Origin: Bubalus kerabau
Lineage: Eukaryota; Chordata; Mammalia; Artiodactyla; Bovidae
DNA: 64,000 bases
Reading direction: 5' to 3'
NCBI RefSeq assembly: GCF_029407905.1
Contig: NC_073624.1
Location: forward strand, 109,430,001-109,494,000
Shown: positions 1 through 10,898 of the stretch, piece by piece
How the letters are laid out: each line of letters starts with the position of its first letter
Numbering within the stretch: position 1 is the first letter of the stretch
Translations under genes and position numbers: made by a program
The notes under the pieces: generated by a model
Told to the model about the DNA's origin: nothing
What the model saw: the letters and a program-made list of their open reading frames with translations, nothing else
Database searches by the model: none

Positions 1-90
1 TGTGTGCTAAGTCGTTCCAGTCGTGTCCAACTCTGTGCAACCCTATGGACTGAGGCCTAGTGGGTTGTAGTCCAATAGGCATCATCAATA
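1..90 (-). mobile_element. Bov-A SINE fragment
   Basis: The window opens inside the 3' part of a Bov-A/Bov-tA SINE read in reverse: the stretch with gtcgtgtccaactctgtgc followed by a degenerate ccctatggactg is the reverse complement of the usual SINE 3' end. It is cut by the window edge and diverged. The right boundary is approximate. Confidence 0.8.
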
Positions 91-317
91 GTGTATCGCT
101 GTTCAACGTATCAGGAGAGAAGCTAGAATTAATTTTCACTGATGCCAGAAGATCACAGTACAGAAAAAAAACATGACATATTCAGATAAAAAAAAAAAAA
201 AAAACTAAGAAAAATCAGTAATTTCTTAAGGAAAGTGAGGGACTTTTGAGAGACTTCTCTGAAAAGCATCCAGAATAAGCTTTTAGGCAAGTGTTCACAA
301 ACGTTAGCAAGTACACA
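91..317. other. Unique AT-rich sequence with a poly-A run
   Basis: I see no gene or named repeat. A run of about 18 A residues lies near 187-205. Confidence 0.5.
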
Positions 318-818
318 CAGTCCCAGATTTACAATGGTTCAACTGATGATTTTCCAAGTTTATGGTGGTGCAAAATTGATATCCATTTATTCAGTAGAAA
401 TTGTATTTGAATAACAGTCTTTTCCTAGGCTAGTGATTTACAGTGCCATATTACCTCTGGATGCTGGACAGAGAGACGAGACAGACAGCTCCCAGTCAGC
501 CACGTGACCACAAAAGTAAACAACTGATACACTTACAAGTTCTGTACCAACACAACCATCATATTTTTCACTTTCAGTACTGTATTCAATAAAACTACAT
601 GAGATATTTAACACCTTATTTTAAAATAGGTTTTGAGTGAGATAATTTCACCCAACTATAGACTAAAGGAAGTGTTCTGAATATATTTAAGGTAGGCAAG
701 GCTAAGCTGTCATGTTTGGCAGGTTTGATGTATTAAATGCATTTTTGAGTTATGATATTCTCAAATTTAAGATGGGTTTATCAAGCCATAATATCATAAG
801 TCAAGGAAGATCTGTACA
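318..818 (+). mobile_element. Old Tigger-like (pogo/TcMar) non-autonomous DNA transposon
   Basis: The roughly 500-bp block starts with cagtcccagatttacaatgg and ends with a diverged inverted copy (ataagtcaaggaagatctg). Terminal inverted repeats, a length near 500 bp and an internal A/T-rich body without coding sequence fit a mammalian Tigger-type MITE. The interior (actgtattcaataaaactac, taaggtaggcaaggctaagc) matches what I remember of such a family, but I cannot name the subfamily. It carries no transposase and must be an ancient fossil. Confidence 0.65.
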
Positions 819-2014
819 ATAAAACCAATAGTCATTTTTACATATGCAGATTTTAGGGTTTGGACTCCATAGATTCTGATTAAATAGATTAGTCATGAAA
901 CTCAGGAATCTGTAGTCTAACAAATACTTTAGGTACTATTTGGACTAAAAGTTTGAACTTTTCACACTATAGTTTAACTCAAACATTATCACTTTTGAAA
1001 ATTACACATCAGACTTAAGAAAACAGTGGGTAAGTAAATATTTCCAACTAGGTACCTCAGTGTCCCAAACACTCTTTTCTGCCCAAATTCACTCCCAAAA
1101 GAAAATGGAAAAGCTAACTATTCATGGTCTGTTCTTGGTCCCAATACTAACAAAATACTATTTGGTCTGGGCTGACATCTCCTCTTACTAAATCAGAAAA
1201 GGAGTTTTCAAAGAAAGATCTTTAATGTTTTCTCTGGATCATCCAATTCTGACTCCCAATAAAATCAGAAAGCTTATCTCTTAAAGTGTTCATTTCCATA
1301 TTAGATGCTTGTTTGTTGAACAAATTGGACTGAGTACAAACCACTGTATGCCTCCTAGGTCCAATTTTCTCATTACAAAAATGCTGCAAAAAAGAACATA
1401 TTATGAATATTAACCAAATGTGGAATTACTCTAAGAAAAGTTTTATGAGAAAGCCCCTCCAAGCTCCTCCTTTGGATGCTAAGCAGTTTCTTCAGCCTAC
1501 TTGCTTATTTATGCTTATGAAACTAGTTAGAGCCATTTCCTTCCCTGAATAAACCCTGGCCTTTCAGATAGGTGTTCTACAAACACCTAGAGAGTTGGTA
1601 ACAGACACTCTCACTTAACATGCCTTTCCTTTTCACAACAGTACTTCTCAGAAGAGGTCAAGTTTGTCAGAATTCAGGGCACTCATAATGATTTTTCTTT
1701 TCCCTCAGATCATACGAGATATAAACCAAAGCTGATAATAAGAACTGGGGATTTCATCAAGTATAGTAAATATATCTTTATCATTCCTGCATATTCCAGG
1801 TAATGCAAAGTTTAAGCAATTGGAAGGAGGCTACTATAGGAACTAGATGTATCCATCAAAATCTGTGAATACATGACTCAATCTAATGTAGGAAATGAAA
1901 AATCCTATTAAACATTAACATAGAACTTTAAATAAATTTAACAAAACAAACAAACAAAAAAAGACAAAACAAAACTGTGTTGCAATGTCCAGTTTTTTAT
2001 TAAACATGAAAAAG
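819..2014. other. No gene or repeat recognised
   Basis: About 1.2 kb of AT-rich sequence with no convincing open frame and no repeat I can name. An A-rich segment with an (AAAC)-like pattern lies at about 1935-1975. Confidence 0.5.
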
Positions 2015-2023
2015 AGGTTCAAG

Positions 2024-2239
2024 GTAGGGATTGAACCCAGGTCTCCTGCATTGTAGGTGGATTCTTTACCAGCTGAGCCACAAGGGAAGCCCAAGAATAT
2101 TGGAGTGGGTAACCTATCCTTCCCAAGAATACTGGAGTGGGTAACCTATCCCTTTCAGATCTCCCTGACCCAGGAATCAAACCAGGGTCTCCTGCATTGC
2201 AGGGGGATTCTTTACCAACTGAGCTATCAGGGAAGCCAA
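2024..2239 (-). mobile_element. Bov-tA SINE with internal duplication
   Basis: Reverse-strand Bov-tA. The tRNA-like head appears twice: one reversed copy (cctgcattgtaggtggattc ... gagccacaagggaagccc) at about 2030-2091, and a second with a short body ending gagctatcagggaagcc at about 2238. A 30-bp unit (ccaagaatactggagtgggt...) is also repeated in tandem. Flanks aggttcaag (2015-2023) and aggttgaag (2240-2248) look like a 9-bp target duplication with one mismatch. The element would be pol III transcribed; it encodes nothing. Confidence 0.9.
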
Positions 2240-2248
2240 AGGTTGAAG

Positions 2249-3054
2249 CAGGATATTTTAACAACCAGAGGCTTCTTTGTTCATAATAGGTAGCATTTAC
2301 AGAACCACAGTAAAAAGACTTAGGTTCTAGTTTGAACTTTTTGACTAACTAGCTACATGACCTGCAATCTCATTTACTTTCTTGAAACCTCACATTCCTT
2401 AACTTTAGTGGTAGTCTATTACTGTCAGCAATCTCTAAATACTTTAACAGGTTGAAGATTCTTTCATTCTAGATTAATCAGAGAAGGGTTTTTACTGCTA
2501 GTTTCATTGTGCAGTTTATAAAAAAAAATGCCTTCTCTGGTTAGCAAGCAAGGAAAAAAAAAAATAACTTCCAAGAGACTATTCAGAATAACTTCAGAAT
2601 CTTACTTCCCAAGCCAAGGGACTGGAAATATGTTGATTTAATTTTGACAAAAACACATTCTTCAGCATCTAATGGAAAGAAAATTTTAGCTGATTGAAGA
2701 GTATTCAAAGAGCTTTAGGACTTCAAACAGCTCTTACAAATCATCTCACTGATTTTAAGTATTTGATTCCAGCATATGGATTAAATTCTATAAGAGTATA
2801 AACAGGTCAAATATTAAGCCAGTAAAGACTTGAGAAAAAATAATTTAGGCGTTGCTTGCCTTCAGTTGTCTGTAACTGAATTATCTACAAATGTGGAAAG
2901 TTTTTCAAGTACTTTACATGTATTACAAAACTTAAAAAAATATCAGATTTTTTCTGTTCTTTCTCACTTACTATTATTATTAAAATATTTAAATGGAAGA
3001 ATACTTTATATGGATGAAAATTAAAAATCTCATGAATAATTTTTCACTGCTTTA
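2249..3054. other. No gene recognised; A-rich runs
   Basis: Unique-looking sequence between a SINE and the L1. Two poly-A runs lie near 2520 and 2552. The short frame at 2830-3024 has no recognisable composition or motif. Confidence 0.5.
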
Positions 3055-3070
3055 AGAAACATTCTAACTA
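3055..3070 (+). repeat. Left target-site duplication of the L1
   Basis: agaaacattctaacta here matches agaaatattctaatta at 6559-6574 in 14 of 16 positions. The pair brackets the L1 exactly: 5' UTR on one side, poly-A on the other. Confidence 0.85.
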
Positions 3071-3136
3071 AGATGGCAAAGGAATAGGACCGGGAGACCA
3101 CTTTCTCCCCCACAAATTCATCAAAAGAACATTTGA

Positions 3137-3197
3137 CAAAACCAATACAATACTGTAAAGTAATTAGCCTCCAATTAAAAAAAAATTATATTAAAAA
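3137..3197 (+). mobile_element. Tiny L1 3'-end insertion inside the L1 5' UTR
   Basis: accaatacaatactgtaaag plus an A-rich tail copies the terminal bases of L1 (compare 6504-6540). It is flanked by the 14-bp direct repeat aaaagaacatttga at 3123-3136 and 3198-3211, which restores an uninterrupted 5' UTR when removed. This is an extremely 5'-truncated L1 insertion of about 60 bp. Confidence 0.85.
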
Positions 3198-3589
3198 AAA
3201 AGAACATTTGAACGCTGAGTAAATTCCACAAAACAACTTCTGAATGCCAGCAGAGGACATCAGGCACCCAGAAAAGCAGCCCATTGTCTTCGAAAGGAGG
3301 TAGGAAAAAATATAAAACTCAAAAAAGACAAAAGAGGTAGGGATGGAGCTCCGTCCTGGGAAGGGAGTCTTAGAAAAGAGAGAAGTTTCCAAACACCAGG
3401 AAACACTTTCACTGCTGAGTCTGTGGCAAGCCTTGGAACCACAGAGGGCCACATAACTGGGAGGAAAAATAAATAAATAATTAAAACCCATAGATTAAGT
3501 GCCCATCGGTAACTCCCCCAGCAGAGAAGCAGCGCAGACGCCTGCATCTGCCACTAGCAAGCTGGCAGAGATCATAACAGACAACACAG

Positions 3590-6149
3590 AAATACAAAGG
3601 ATCATAAGAGACTACTATCAGCAATTTATTTGCCAATAAAATGGACAACTTGGAAGAAATAGACAAATTCTTAGAAAAGTACAACTTTCCAAAACTGAAC
3701 CAGGAAGAAATAGAAAATCTTAATAGACCCATCACAAGCACAGAAATTGAAACTGTAATCAGAAATCTTCCAGGAAACAAAAGCCCAGATCCAGATGGCT
3801 TCACAGCTGAATGCTACCAAAAATTTAGAGAAGAGCTAACACCTATCCTACTCAAACTCTTCCAGAAAATTGCAGAGGAAGGTAAACTTCCAAACTCATT
3901 CTATGAGGCCACCATCACCCTAATACCAAAACCTGACAAAGATCCCACAAAAAAAGAAAACTACAGGCCAATATCACTGATGAACATAGATGCAAAAATC
4001 CTTAACAAAACTCTAGCAATCAGAATCCAACAACACATTAAAAAGATCATACACCATGACCAAGTGGGCTTTATCCCAGGGATGCAAGGATTCTTCAATA
4101 TCCGCAAATCAATCAATGTAATACACCACATCAACAAATTGAAAAATAAAAGCCATATGATTATCTCAATAGATGCAGAGAAAGCCTTTGACAAAATTCA
4201 ACATCCATTTATGAAAAAAAAAAAAAAAAACTTCCAGAAAGCAGGAATAGAAGGAACATACCTCAACACAATAAAAGCTATATATGACAAACCCACAGCA
4301 AACATTATCCTCAAGTGAAAAACTGAAAGCATTTCCCCTAACATCAGGAACAAGACAAGGGTGCCCGCTCTCACCATTACTATTCAACATAGTTTTGGAA
4401 ATTTTGGCCACAGCAATCAGAGCAGAAAAAGAAATACAAGGAATCCAAATTGGAAAAGAAGAAGTAAAACGCTCACTGTTTGCAGATGACATGATCCTCT
4501 ACATAGAAAACCCTAAAGACCGCACCAGAAAATTACTAGAGCTAATCAATGAATATAGTAAAGTTGCAGGAGATAAAATCAACACACAGAAATCCCTTGC
4601 ATTCCTATACACTAATAATGAGAAAATAGAAAGAGAAATTAAGGAAACAATTCCATTCACCATTGCAACAAAAAGAATAAAATACTTAGGAATATATCTA
4701 CCTAAAGAAACTAAAGACCTATATATAGAAAACTATAAAACACTGGTGAAAGAAATCAAAGAGGACACTAATAGATGGAGAAAAATACCATGTCCATGGA
4801 TTGGAAGAATCAATATAGTGAAAATGAGTATACTACCCAAAGCAATCTATAGATTCAATGCAATCCCTATCAAGCTACCAACGGTATTTTTCACAGAGCT
4901 AGAACAAATAATTTCACAATTTGTATGGAAATACAAAAAAATCTCGAATAGCCAAAGCGATCTTGAGAAAGAAGAATGGAACTGGAGGAATCAACCTGCC
5001 TGACTTCAGGCTCTACTACAAAGCCATAGTCATCAAGACAGTATGGTACTGGCACAAAGACAGAAATATAGATCAATGGAACAAAATAGAAAGCCCAGAG
5101 ATTAATCCACGCACATATGGACACCTTATCTTTGACAAAGGAGGCAAGAATATACAATGGAGAAAAGACAATCTCTTTAACAAGTAGTGTTGGGAAAACT
5201 GGTCAACCAATTTTAAAAGAAAGAAACTAGAACACTTTCTAACACCATACACAAAAATAAACTAAAAATTGGTTAAAGATCTAAACATAAGACCAGAAAC
5301 TATAAAATTCCTAGAGGAGAACATAGGCAAAACACTCTCCGACATAAATCACAGCAGGATCCTCTATGACCCACCTCTCAGAATATTGGAAATAAAAGCA
5401 AAAATAAACAAATGGGACATAATTAAAATTAAAGGCTTCTGCACAACAAAGGAAACCTTAAGCAAGGTGAAAAGACAGCCTTCAGAATGGGAGAAAATAA
5501 TAGCAAGTGAAGCAACTGACAAAGAATTAATCTCAAAAATATACAAGCAACTCCTCCAGCTCAATTCCAGAAAAATAAACAACCCAGTCAAAAAATGGGC
5601 CAAATAACTAAATAGACAATTTTCCAAAGAAGACATACAGATGGCTAACAAACACATGAAAAGATGCTCAACATCACTCATTATCAGAGAAATGCAAATC
5701 AAAATCAAAATGAGGTACCATTTCAGGCCAGTCAGAATGGCTGCTATCCAAAAGTCTACAAGCAATAAATGCTGGAGAGGGTGTGGAGAAAAGGGAACCC
5801 TCTTACACTGTTGGTGGGAACACAAACTAATACAGCCACTATGGAGAACAGTGTGGAGATTCCTTAAAAAACTGAAAATAGAACTGCCATACGACCCAGC
5901 AATCCCACTGCTAGGCATACACACTGAGGAAACCAGAAGTGAAAGAGACACATGTACTCCACTTTTCATCGCAGTACTGTTTATAATAGCCAGGACATGG
6001 AAGCAACCTAGATGTCCATCAGCAGACGAATGGATAAGAAAGCTGTGGTACATATACACAATGGAGTATTACTCAGCCATTAAAAAGAATACATTTGAAT
6101 CAGTTCTAATGAGGTTGATGAAACTGGAGCCTATTATACGAGTGAAGTA
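3590..6149 (+). pseudogene. L1 ORF2 remnant (reverse transcriptase and C-terminal domain)
   Basis: L1 ORF2 normally supplies endonuclease and reverse transcriptase for target-primed integration; only the second half is left. Frame 3641-4318 has the SPDPDGF, DQVGFIPGMQG and catalytic SIDAEKAFDK motifs. An A-run has grown at 4214-4230. A shift near 4300 moves to frame 4284-5003, with GTRQGCPLSPLLFN and the catalytic FADDM. Further shifts or stops lead to 4921-5187, 5269-5607 and 5641-6150. The C-terminal zinc-knuckle-like stretch CWRGCGEKGTLLHCWWEH has His where the family usually has the last Cys. With at least four breaks and no endonuclease it cannot make active protein. Confidence 0.92.
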
Positions 6150-6558
6150 AGCCAGAAAGAAAAACACCAATACAGTATACTAACACATATACATGGAATT
6201 TAGAAAGATGGTAACAATAACCCTGTATGCAAGACACCAAAAGGACACAGATGTATAGAAAAGTCTTTTGGACTCTGTGGGAGAGGGCAAGGGTGGGATG
6301 ATTTGGGAGAATGGCTTTGAAACATGTATAATATCATACGTGAAACGAATCGCCAGACCAGGTTTGATGCATGATACAGGATGCTCGGGCCTGGTGCCCT
6401 GGGATGATCCAGAGGGATGGTATGGGGAGAGATGTAGGAGGGGGGTTCAGGATGGGGAACATGTGTACACCTGTGGTGGATTCATGTTGATGTATGGCAA
6501 GACCAATACAATATTGTAATTAACCTCCAATTAAAATAAATAAATTTAAGAAAAAAAA

Positions 6559-6574
6559 AGAAATATTCTAATTA
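6559..6574 (+). repeat. Right target-site duplication of the L1
   Basis: agaaatattctaatta directly follows the L1 poly-A and pairs with 3055-3070. Confidence 0.85.
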
Positions 6575-6593
6575 TGTAACTTTAGGGGTGGGG

Positions 6594-6872
6594 CCTGGAG
6601 AAGGCAATGGCACCCCACTCTAGTACTCTTGCCTGGAAAGTCCCATGGATGGAAGAGCCCCAGTAGGCTGCAGTCCATGGGGTCGCTAAGAGTCGGACAG
6701 GACTGAGCGACTTCACTTTCACTTTTCACTTTCATGCATTGGAGAAGGAAATGGGAACCCACTCCAGTGTTCTTGCCTGGAGAATCCCAGGGACGGGGGA
6801 GCCTGGTGGGCTGCCATCTATGGGGTCACACAGAGTCAGACACGACTGAAGCGACTTAGCAGCAGCAGCAGC
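6594..6872 (+). mobile_element. Bov-A2 SINE (dimer)
   Basis: Two BovA monomers in a row (ggagaaggcaatggcacccc and later ggagaaggaaatgggaaccc) joined by a cttcactttcac linker, ending in (AGC)n. Perfect 10-bp target duplication aggggtgggg at 6584-6593 and 6873-6882. No tRNA head, as expected for Bov-A2. It looks young. Confidence 0.95.
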
Positions 6873-6984
6873 AGGGGTGGGGACATAATTAGAATGTTTC
6901 TTAAAGCAGTCAAAAATTATTTGTGAGCTTTTTTATTTTCATCTGTATAAAGTCTTTTTCCAGTTAAATATTTAGAGGAGGGGA

Positions 6985-7197
6985 TGGGGTTCCCTGGTGG
7001 CTCAGACGGTAAAGAATCCGCCTGCAATGTGGGAGACCTGGGTTCAATCCATGGGTTGGGAAGATCCCCTGGAGGAGGGCATGGTAACCCACTCCAGTAT
7101 TCTTGCTTAGAGAATCCCCATGGACAGAGGAGCCTGGTGGGCTACAGTCCATAGGGTCACCCAGAGTCAGACATGACTGAGCAACTGAGCACACAGG
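6985..7197 (+). mobile_element. Bov-tA SINE
   Basis: Complete tRNA-headed SINE. An A-box-like tggctcagacgg lies at 6998-7009 and a B-box-like ggttcaatcc at 7041-7050, an internal pol III promoter pattern inherited from tRNA. The BovA body follows, ending agtcagacatgactgagc. The B box has A where the consensus has G. A weak flanking repeat (aggggat/aggggac) may be the target duplication. Confidence 0.95.
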
Positions 7198-7227
7198 GGA
7201 CAGGACACTCAAAATCCATGTGTATCT

Positions 7228-7370
7228 GGATTTGTCCATTTACAGATGGAAATAGCAAAGCACACTGAGGTAAAGTGAATTACCAAAAATCAAACAGCTG
7301 TTTAATGACCAAGCAAAGCTAAATTATGGGTCTCCTTGCACCTGAAGCTCTTTTCTTTGCACTCACTTGT
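7228..7370 (-). mobile_element. MIR SINE remnant
   Basis: The series ttacagatggaaatagc, actgaggtaaagtgaattac and aaacagctgtttaatgacc follows the reverse strand of the MIR core and flanks. Strongly diverged, as expected for a SINE shared by all mammals. Confidence 0.75.
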
Positions 7371-8091
7371 CATTTCCAAGGTTTTATAAATTAGTCAGGG
7401 GAAAATAGGTCTCAGTGTCTGAAAAGCATGGTAAACACTGCATATTTATTCCTTTTTTCAGAAACTCACTAAGCTCTTTAGTGAAAAAAATATTTCACTT
7501 CATTTTGTTCAGTTCAATGGCCTCACTCTTCCTCTGCAACTCATCACTGTGCCTACATATATTGCTATTTAATATGTTATTACATTTACAATGCAATCCT
7601 TAGAGTATTTGCTTCAGCCTAGAGCCAAATTCTGTCCTAAAATTTATAAACTGAAAGAGCTACATTATTTTACTAACATTCATCAGCATAAACATAGATA
7701 AAATACTTGGACTTCAAAAACACTAGTTCGGGGAATGAAGAACACAAATTTAGCTTAGGCTGAAGTTATCTACACAGTTATACTGACCAGGAATTCTGGA
7801 CTGAATGTGTTAGAGGAACTGAACACACTTCTGACATTTGTCCAGTTGACTGCATGAAACTTGAACTCAACTATGGCCTAGGTTTATTAATTGAGGTTCT
7901 AGAACTTCTTCAGTAAAATATAGATGAAAGATACAAAAACTTAGGAAGATAGGATTGTTGACATGAATTTAACCACATAAGACCTACTTGTGTATCCCTT
8001 AGATGGCTCAGAACACACTGAGAGGTAATAGGGGAAGTAACATGCTTGAGAACTATAGAGTTCAGTGTACTCTGCAGAATAGACTTTTATG
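7371..8091. other. No gene or repeat recognised
   Basis: AT-rich sequence without a convincing coding frame. The 62-codon frame at 7415-7603 is low complexity in Phe, Leu and Ser and resembles no known protein to me. Confidence 0.5.
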
Positions 8092-8099
8092 TCATCAGA

Positions 8100-8216
8100 A
8101 ATGGCAACCCACTCCAGTATTCTTGCTTTGAAAATTGCTTGGACAGAGGAACCTGGTGGGCTACAGTCGACAAAGTGGCAAAGAGTCAGACATGACTGAG
8201 CACACATGCACCCACA
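8100..8216 (+). mobile_element. Truncated Bov-A SINE
   Basis: Only the body is present (aatggcaacccactccagta ... agtcagacatgactgagcac). Target duplication tcatcaga at 8092-8099 and 8217-8224 shows that it inserted already 5'-truncated. Confidence 0.88.
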
Positions 8217-8344
8217 TCATCAGACTGAACATCCTACCTATTAACTGAGAGGGAGTCCATTCTGTCTTTATGGAGAATCACAAAATAGATACAATCTGTA
8301 CTGTTTGGGGATGGCTTATTCAATATGTGATTTGTTTCAGACCA

Positions 8345-8961
8345 ACCCTGGGGTAACCCTAATGATTCTTACCTCCTGGTGTTCATCTCTTTGTATAATG
8401 CCTTCCCCATGAATACAGATGGGGTCTATTACTTGCTTCCAACTGATACAATATAGCAAAGGTAATTGATGTTCTTCAATGATTATACATTAGATGGCTA
8501 AGGCTATAGGCAGCCACTCCCATTATATACACACACAGACACACACAGATAGTATCTTGCAAGAAGGGAGGTTGTAGACTCTCTATATGGTCTCTGATGA
8601 AATAAATAATCAGCTTGCAGAAGTTCATGAGTCTAGAAACTATAGGATTCCTCTACAAACCAAGGGTAGCTCCAGCTGATAGCCAGGAAAAAAAAAAAAA
8701 AAAAAATCTGGAGCCTTCAATGACATAGCTGCAAAGAAATGAATTCTTCCAACAATTTAAATTCTGTCTCAGTTGACTCTCTATGTGAGAGTACACCCTG
8801 TTTGCTATTTTTGTTGCAGCCCTGTGAGTCCCTGAGGGGAACGCAACAAAACCACACCCAGATCCCTAATCCATGGAAACTGTAAGATAATAGATGGGTG
8901 TTGTTTTAAGTGGCTAGGTTTGTGGCAATCTGTTACATAATAATGGAAAACTAAAACAGAA
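8345..8961 (+). mobile_element. MaLR-type LTR (MLT1-like)
   Basis: Ordered landmarks of an old MaLR LTR: ccttccccatgaatacagat, attacttgcttccaactgat, ctgatgaaataaataatc, ccagctgatagccagg, cctaatccatggaaactg, then the tail tgttgttttaagtggctagg and ttacataataatggaaaact. An A-run has expanded at 8688-8706 and a CA-rich tract sits near 8530. The family is inferred from memory of its 3' end. No internal retroviral sequence adjoins it. Confidence 0.65.
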
Positions 8962-9807
8962 TTCCTAATACTGAAATAGATGGCTAGCATTTGAAAAGTA
9001 GGAGTGAGGGGAGGGCTGGATGATCTGAACAAACAAAACACAAAGACAAAAAGTCTAGGTTTAAGAAAATAAGGCCTTGTTTGATTTCACACAATGAAGA
9101 ATCAGAGCCCTTTATTCAAATTTTTTTCCATGTTAATGCATATTACCCTTAAATGAAACTGATTCTAGAACTAGAAAAAAGAATTTGGTAACTCTACCAC
9201 AAATAATATGGCACTTGTGGGTTGCAAAGACTAGCAACTTACGTGGGTCAGGTTACTGATAAACAGTCTTAAAATTAATTTATCTTCATAATAGGTTAAC
9301 TGACTCTAAAAATTCACTCTATAATTTTCCCCCATTACCTGAGTATGGATGGGATGAGTTTGCTCAGCAATTAGGAAGTTTAGGACTCTCTGATCCATGA
9401 AACTGAGAGCAGTCATGATCAGAAAATCAGAAGAGCCATATGTAAGTCCATGCAAGTCTCTTTGCTACCAAATATCTGTATGTGTATAAACATGTGTGTA
9501 TATCAATATACACACACATAATCTCCAATGGAAATCAAATACAGTACCATTATGAATGACATCAAAGATGCAGATGATTTCTCCCACATCCTCACTTGTT
9601 TATCCTATCAGAGGATGACTGGATAAGGAAAGCCTCGGGGGGGGGTCTCCAGCCAGGTCTTGGTGGTACAACTGGTAGAGAGAAAAAGAGCATTCTAGAA
9701 GAGTCTTAATAAACTGGGCCTGTCATGTATCATTCATTTAACTGGTCATCCAATATTTATTGAGCACTTGGTAAATGGTTTTTTCCTTGGCCTAATGCAA
9801 GGGTTTC
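8962..9807. other. No gene recognised
   Basis: Contains a mixed tgtgtgtata/acacacac tract near 9478-9521 and a run of nine G at about 9638-9646. No coding signal. Confidence 0.5.
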
Positions 9808-10898
9808 ATTCAAAAAACGAAGATCATGGCATCTGGTCCCATCACTTCATGAAATTAAATGGGGAAACAATGGAAACAGTGAGAAACTTTATTTTGGGGG
9901 GCTCCAAAATCACTGGAGATGGTGACTGTGGCCATGAAATTAAAAGACGCTTGCTCCTTGGAAGAAAATCTATGACTAACCTCAGTTCAGTTCAGTTCAG
10001 TCTCTCAGTCGTGTCCAGCTCTTTGCAACACCATGAATTGCAGCACGCCAGGCCTCCCTGTCCATCACCAACTCCCGGAATTCACTCACACTCACGTCCA
10101 TCGAGTCAGTGATGCCATCCAGCCATCTCATCCTCTGTCATCCCCTTCTCCTCCTGCCTCCAATCCCTCACAGCATCAGAGTCTTTTCCAATGAGTCGAC
10201 TCTTCATATGAGGTAGCCAAAGTACTGGAGTTTCAGCTTTAGCATCAGTCCTTCCAAAGAACACCCAGGAATGATCTCCTTTAGAATGGACTGGTTGGAT
10301 CTCCTTGCAGTCCAAGGGACTCTCAGGAGTCTTCTCCAACATCACAGTTCAAAAGCATCAATTCCTCAGTGCTCAGCTTTCTTCACAGTCCAACTCTCAC
10401 ATCCATACATGACCAACCTAGACAGCATATTAAAAAGCAGAGACATTACTTTGCCAACAAAGGTCAGTCTAGTCAGAGGTATGGTGTTTTCAGTAGTCAT
10501 GTATAGATGTGAGTTGGACTATAAGGAAAGCTGAGTGCTGAAGAACTGTGGTGTTGGAGAAGACTCTCGAGAGTCCCTTGGACTGCAAGATCAAACCAGT
10601 CCATCCTAAAGGAAATCAGTCCTCAATATTCATTGGAAGGACTGACGCTAAAGCTTAAGCTCCAATACTTTAGCCATCTGATGCAAAGAACTGACTCTTC
10701 GGGAAAGACTCTGATGCTGGGAAAGATTGAAGGCAGGAGGAGAAGGGGACAACAGAGGATAAGTTGGTTGGATGGCATCACCAACTCAATGGACATGAGT
10801 TTGAGCAAACTCCGGGAGTTGGTGATGGACATGGATGCCTGGTGTGCTGCAATTCATGGGGTTGCAAAGAATCGGATAGGACTGAGTGAAATGAACTC
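9808..10898 (+). mobile_element. BovB LINE 3' part, interrupted by a nested antisense BovB
   Basis: The sense copy starts in the region following the RT palm (acgaagatcatggcatctgg), is interrupted after 9982, resumes at about 10409 (atgaccaacctagacagc) and runs to a degenerate 3' end at about 10898. It lacks the endonuclease and the catalytic RT motifs. Frames are broken. The interruption is described separately. Confidence 0.95.
9983..10408 (-). mobile_element. BovB 3' end nested antisense in another BovB
   Basis: Begins with the reversed BovB tail cagttcagttcagttcagtc and reads backwards to tcacatccatac. The target duplication atgactaacct (9972-9982) and atgaccaacct (10409-10419), one mismatch, is itself BovB sequence. 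Because the host continues with the same region in sense at about 10480-10898, the two form inverted arms of about 400 bp. Confidence 0.9.

Larger units (their letters stand above)
3071..6558 (+). mobile_element. Internally deleted ruminant L1 (L1-BT type)
   Basis: About 3.5 kb, far shorter than the several-kb full-length family. The left 490 bp is L1 5' UTR-like sequence (agatggcaaaggaatagg onward). Near 3555-3575 it jumps straight into the reverse transcriptase part of ORF2, so all of ORF1 and the ORF2 endonuclease domain are missing. The remainder runs through the ORF2 C-terminus, a 3' UTR ending accaatacaatattgtaatt, and a short poly-A. A 16-bp target duplication flanks the whole unit, so it behaves as one insertion. 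It is non-autonomous. Whether the deletion preceded or followed insertion cannot be seen. Confidence 0.93.

Noticed and set aside
2019..2264. Open frame of 81 codons on the minus strand
   Set aside because: It lies wholly within a Bov-tA SINE; such frames recur in every copy and are not genes.
3186..3804. Antisense frames of 95-107 codons over the L1 5' UTR and ORF2 start
   Set aside because: Shadow frames of the L1; no independent protein character.
6998..7050. tRNA-like sequence with A and B boxes
   Set aside because: It is the head of Bov-tA, not a tRNA gene: it continues into the BovA body and cannot fold with an acceptor stem.
9972..10419. Read as an internal BovB inversion
   Set aside because: The near-identical 11-bp duplication on both sides and the tail at the left edge show a separate nested insertion.
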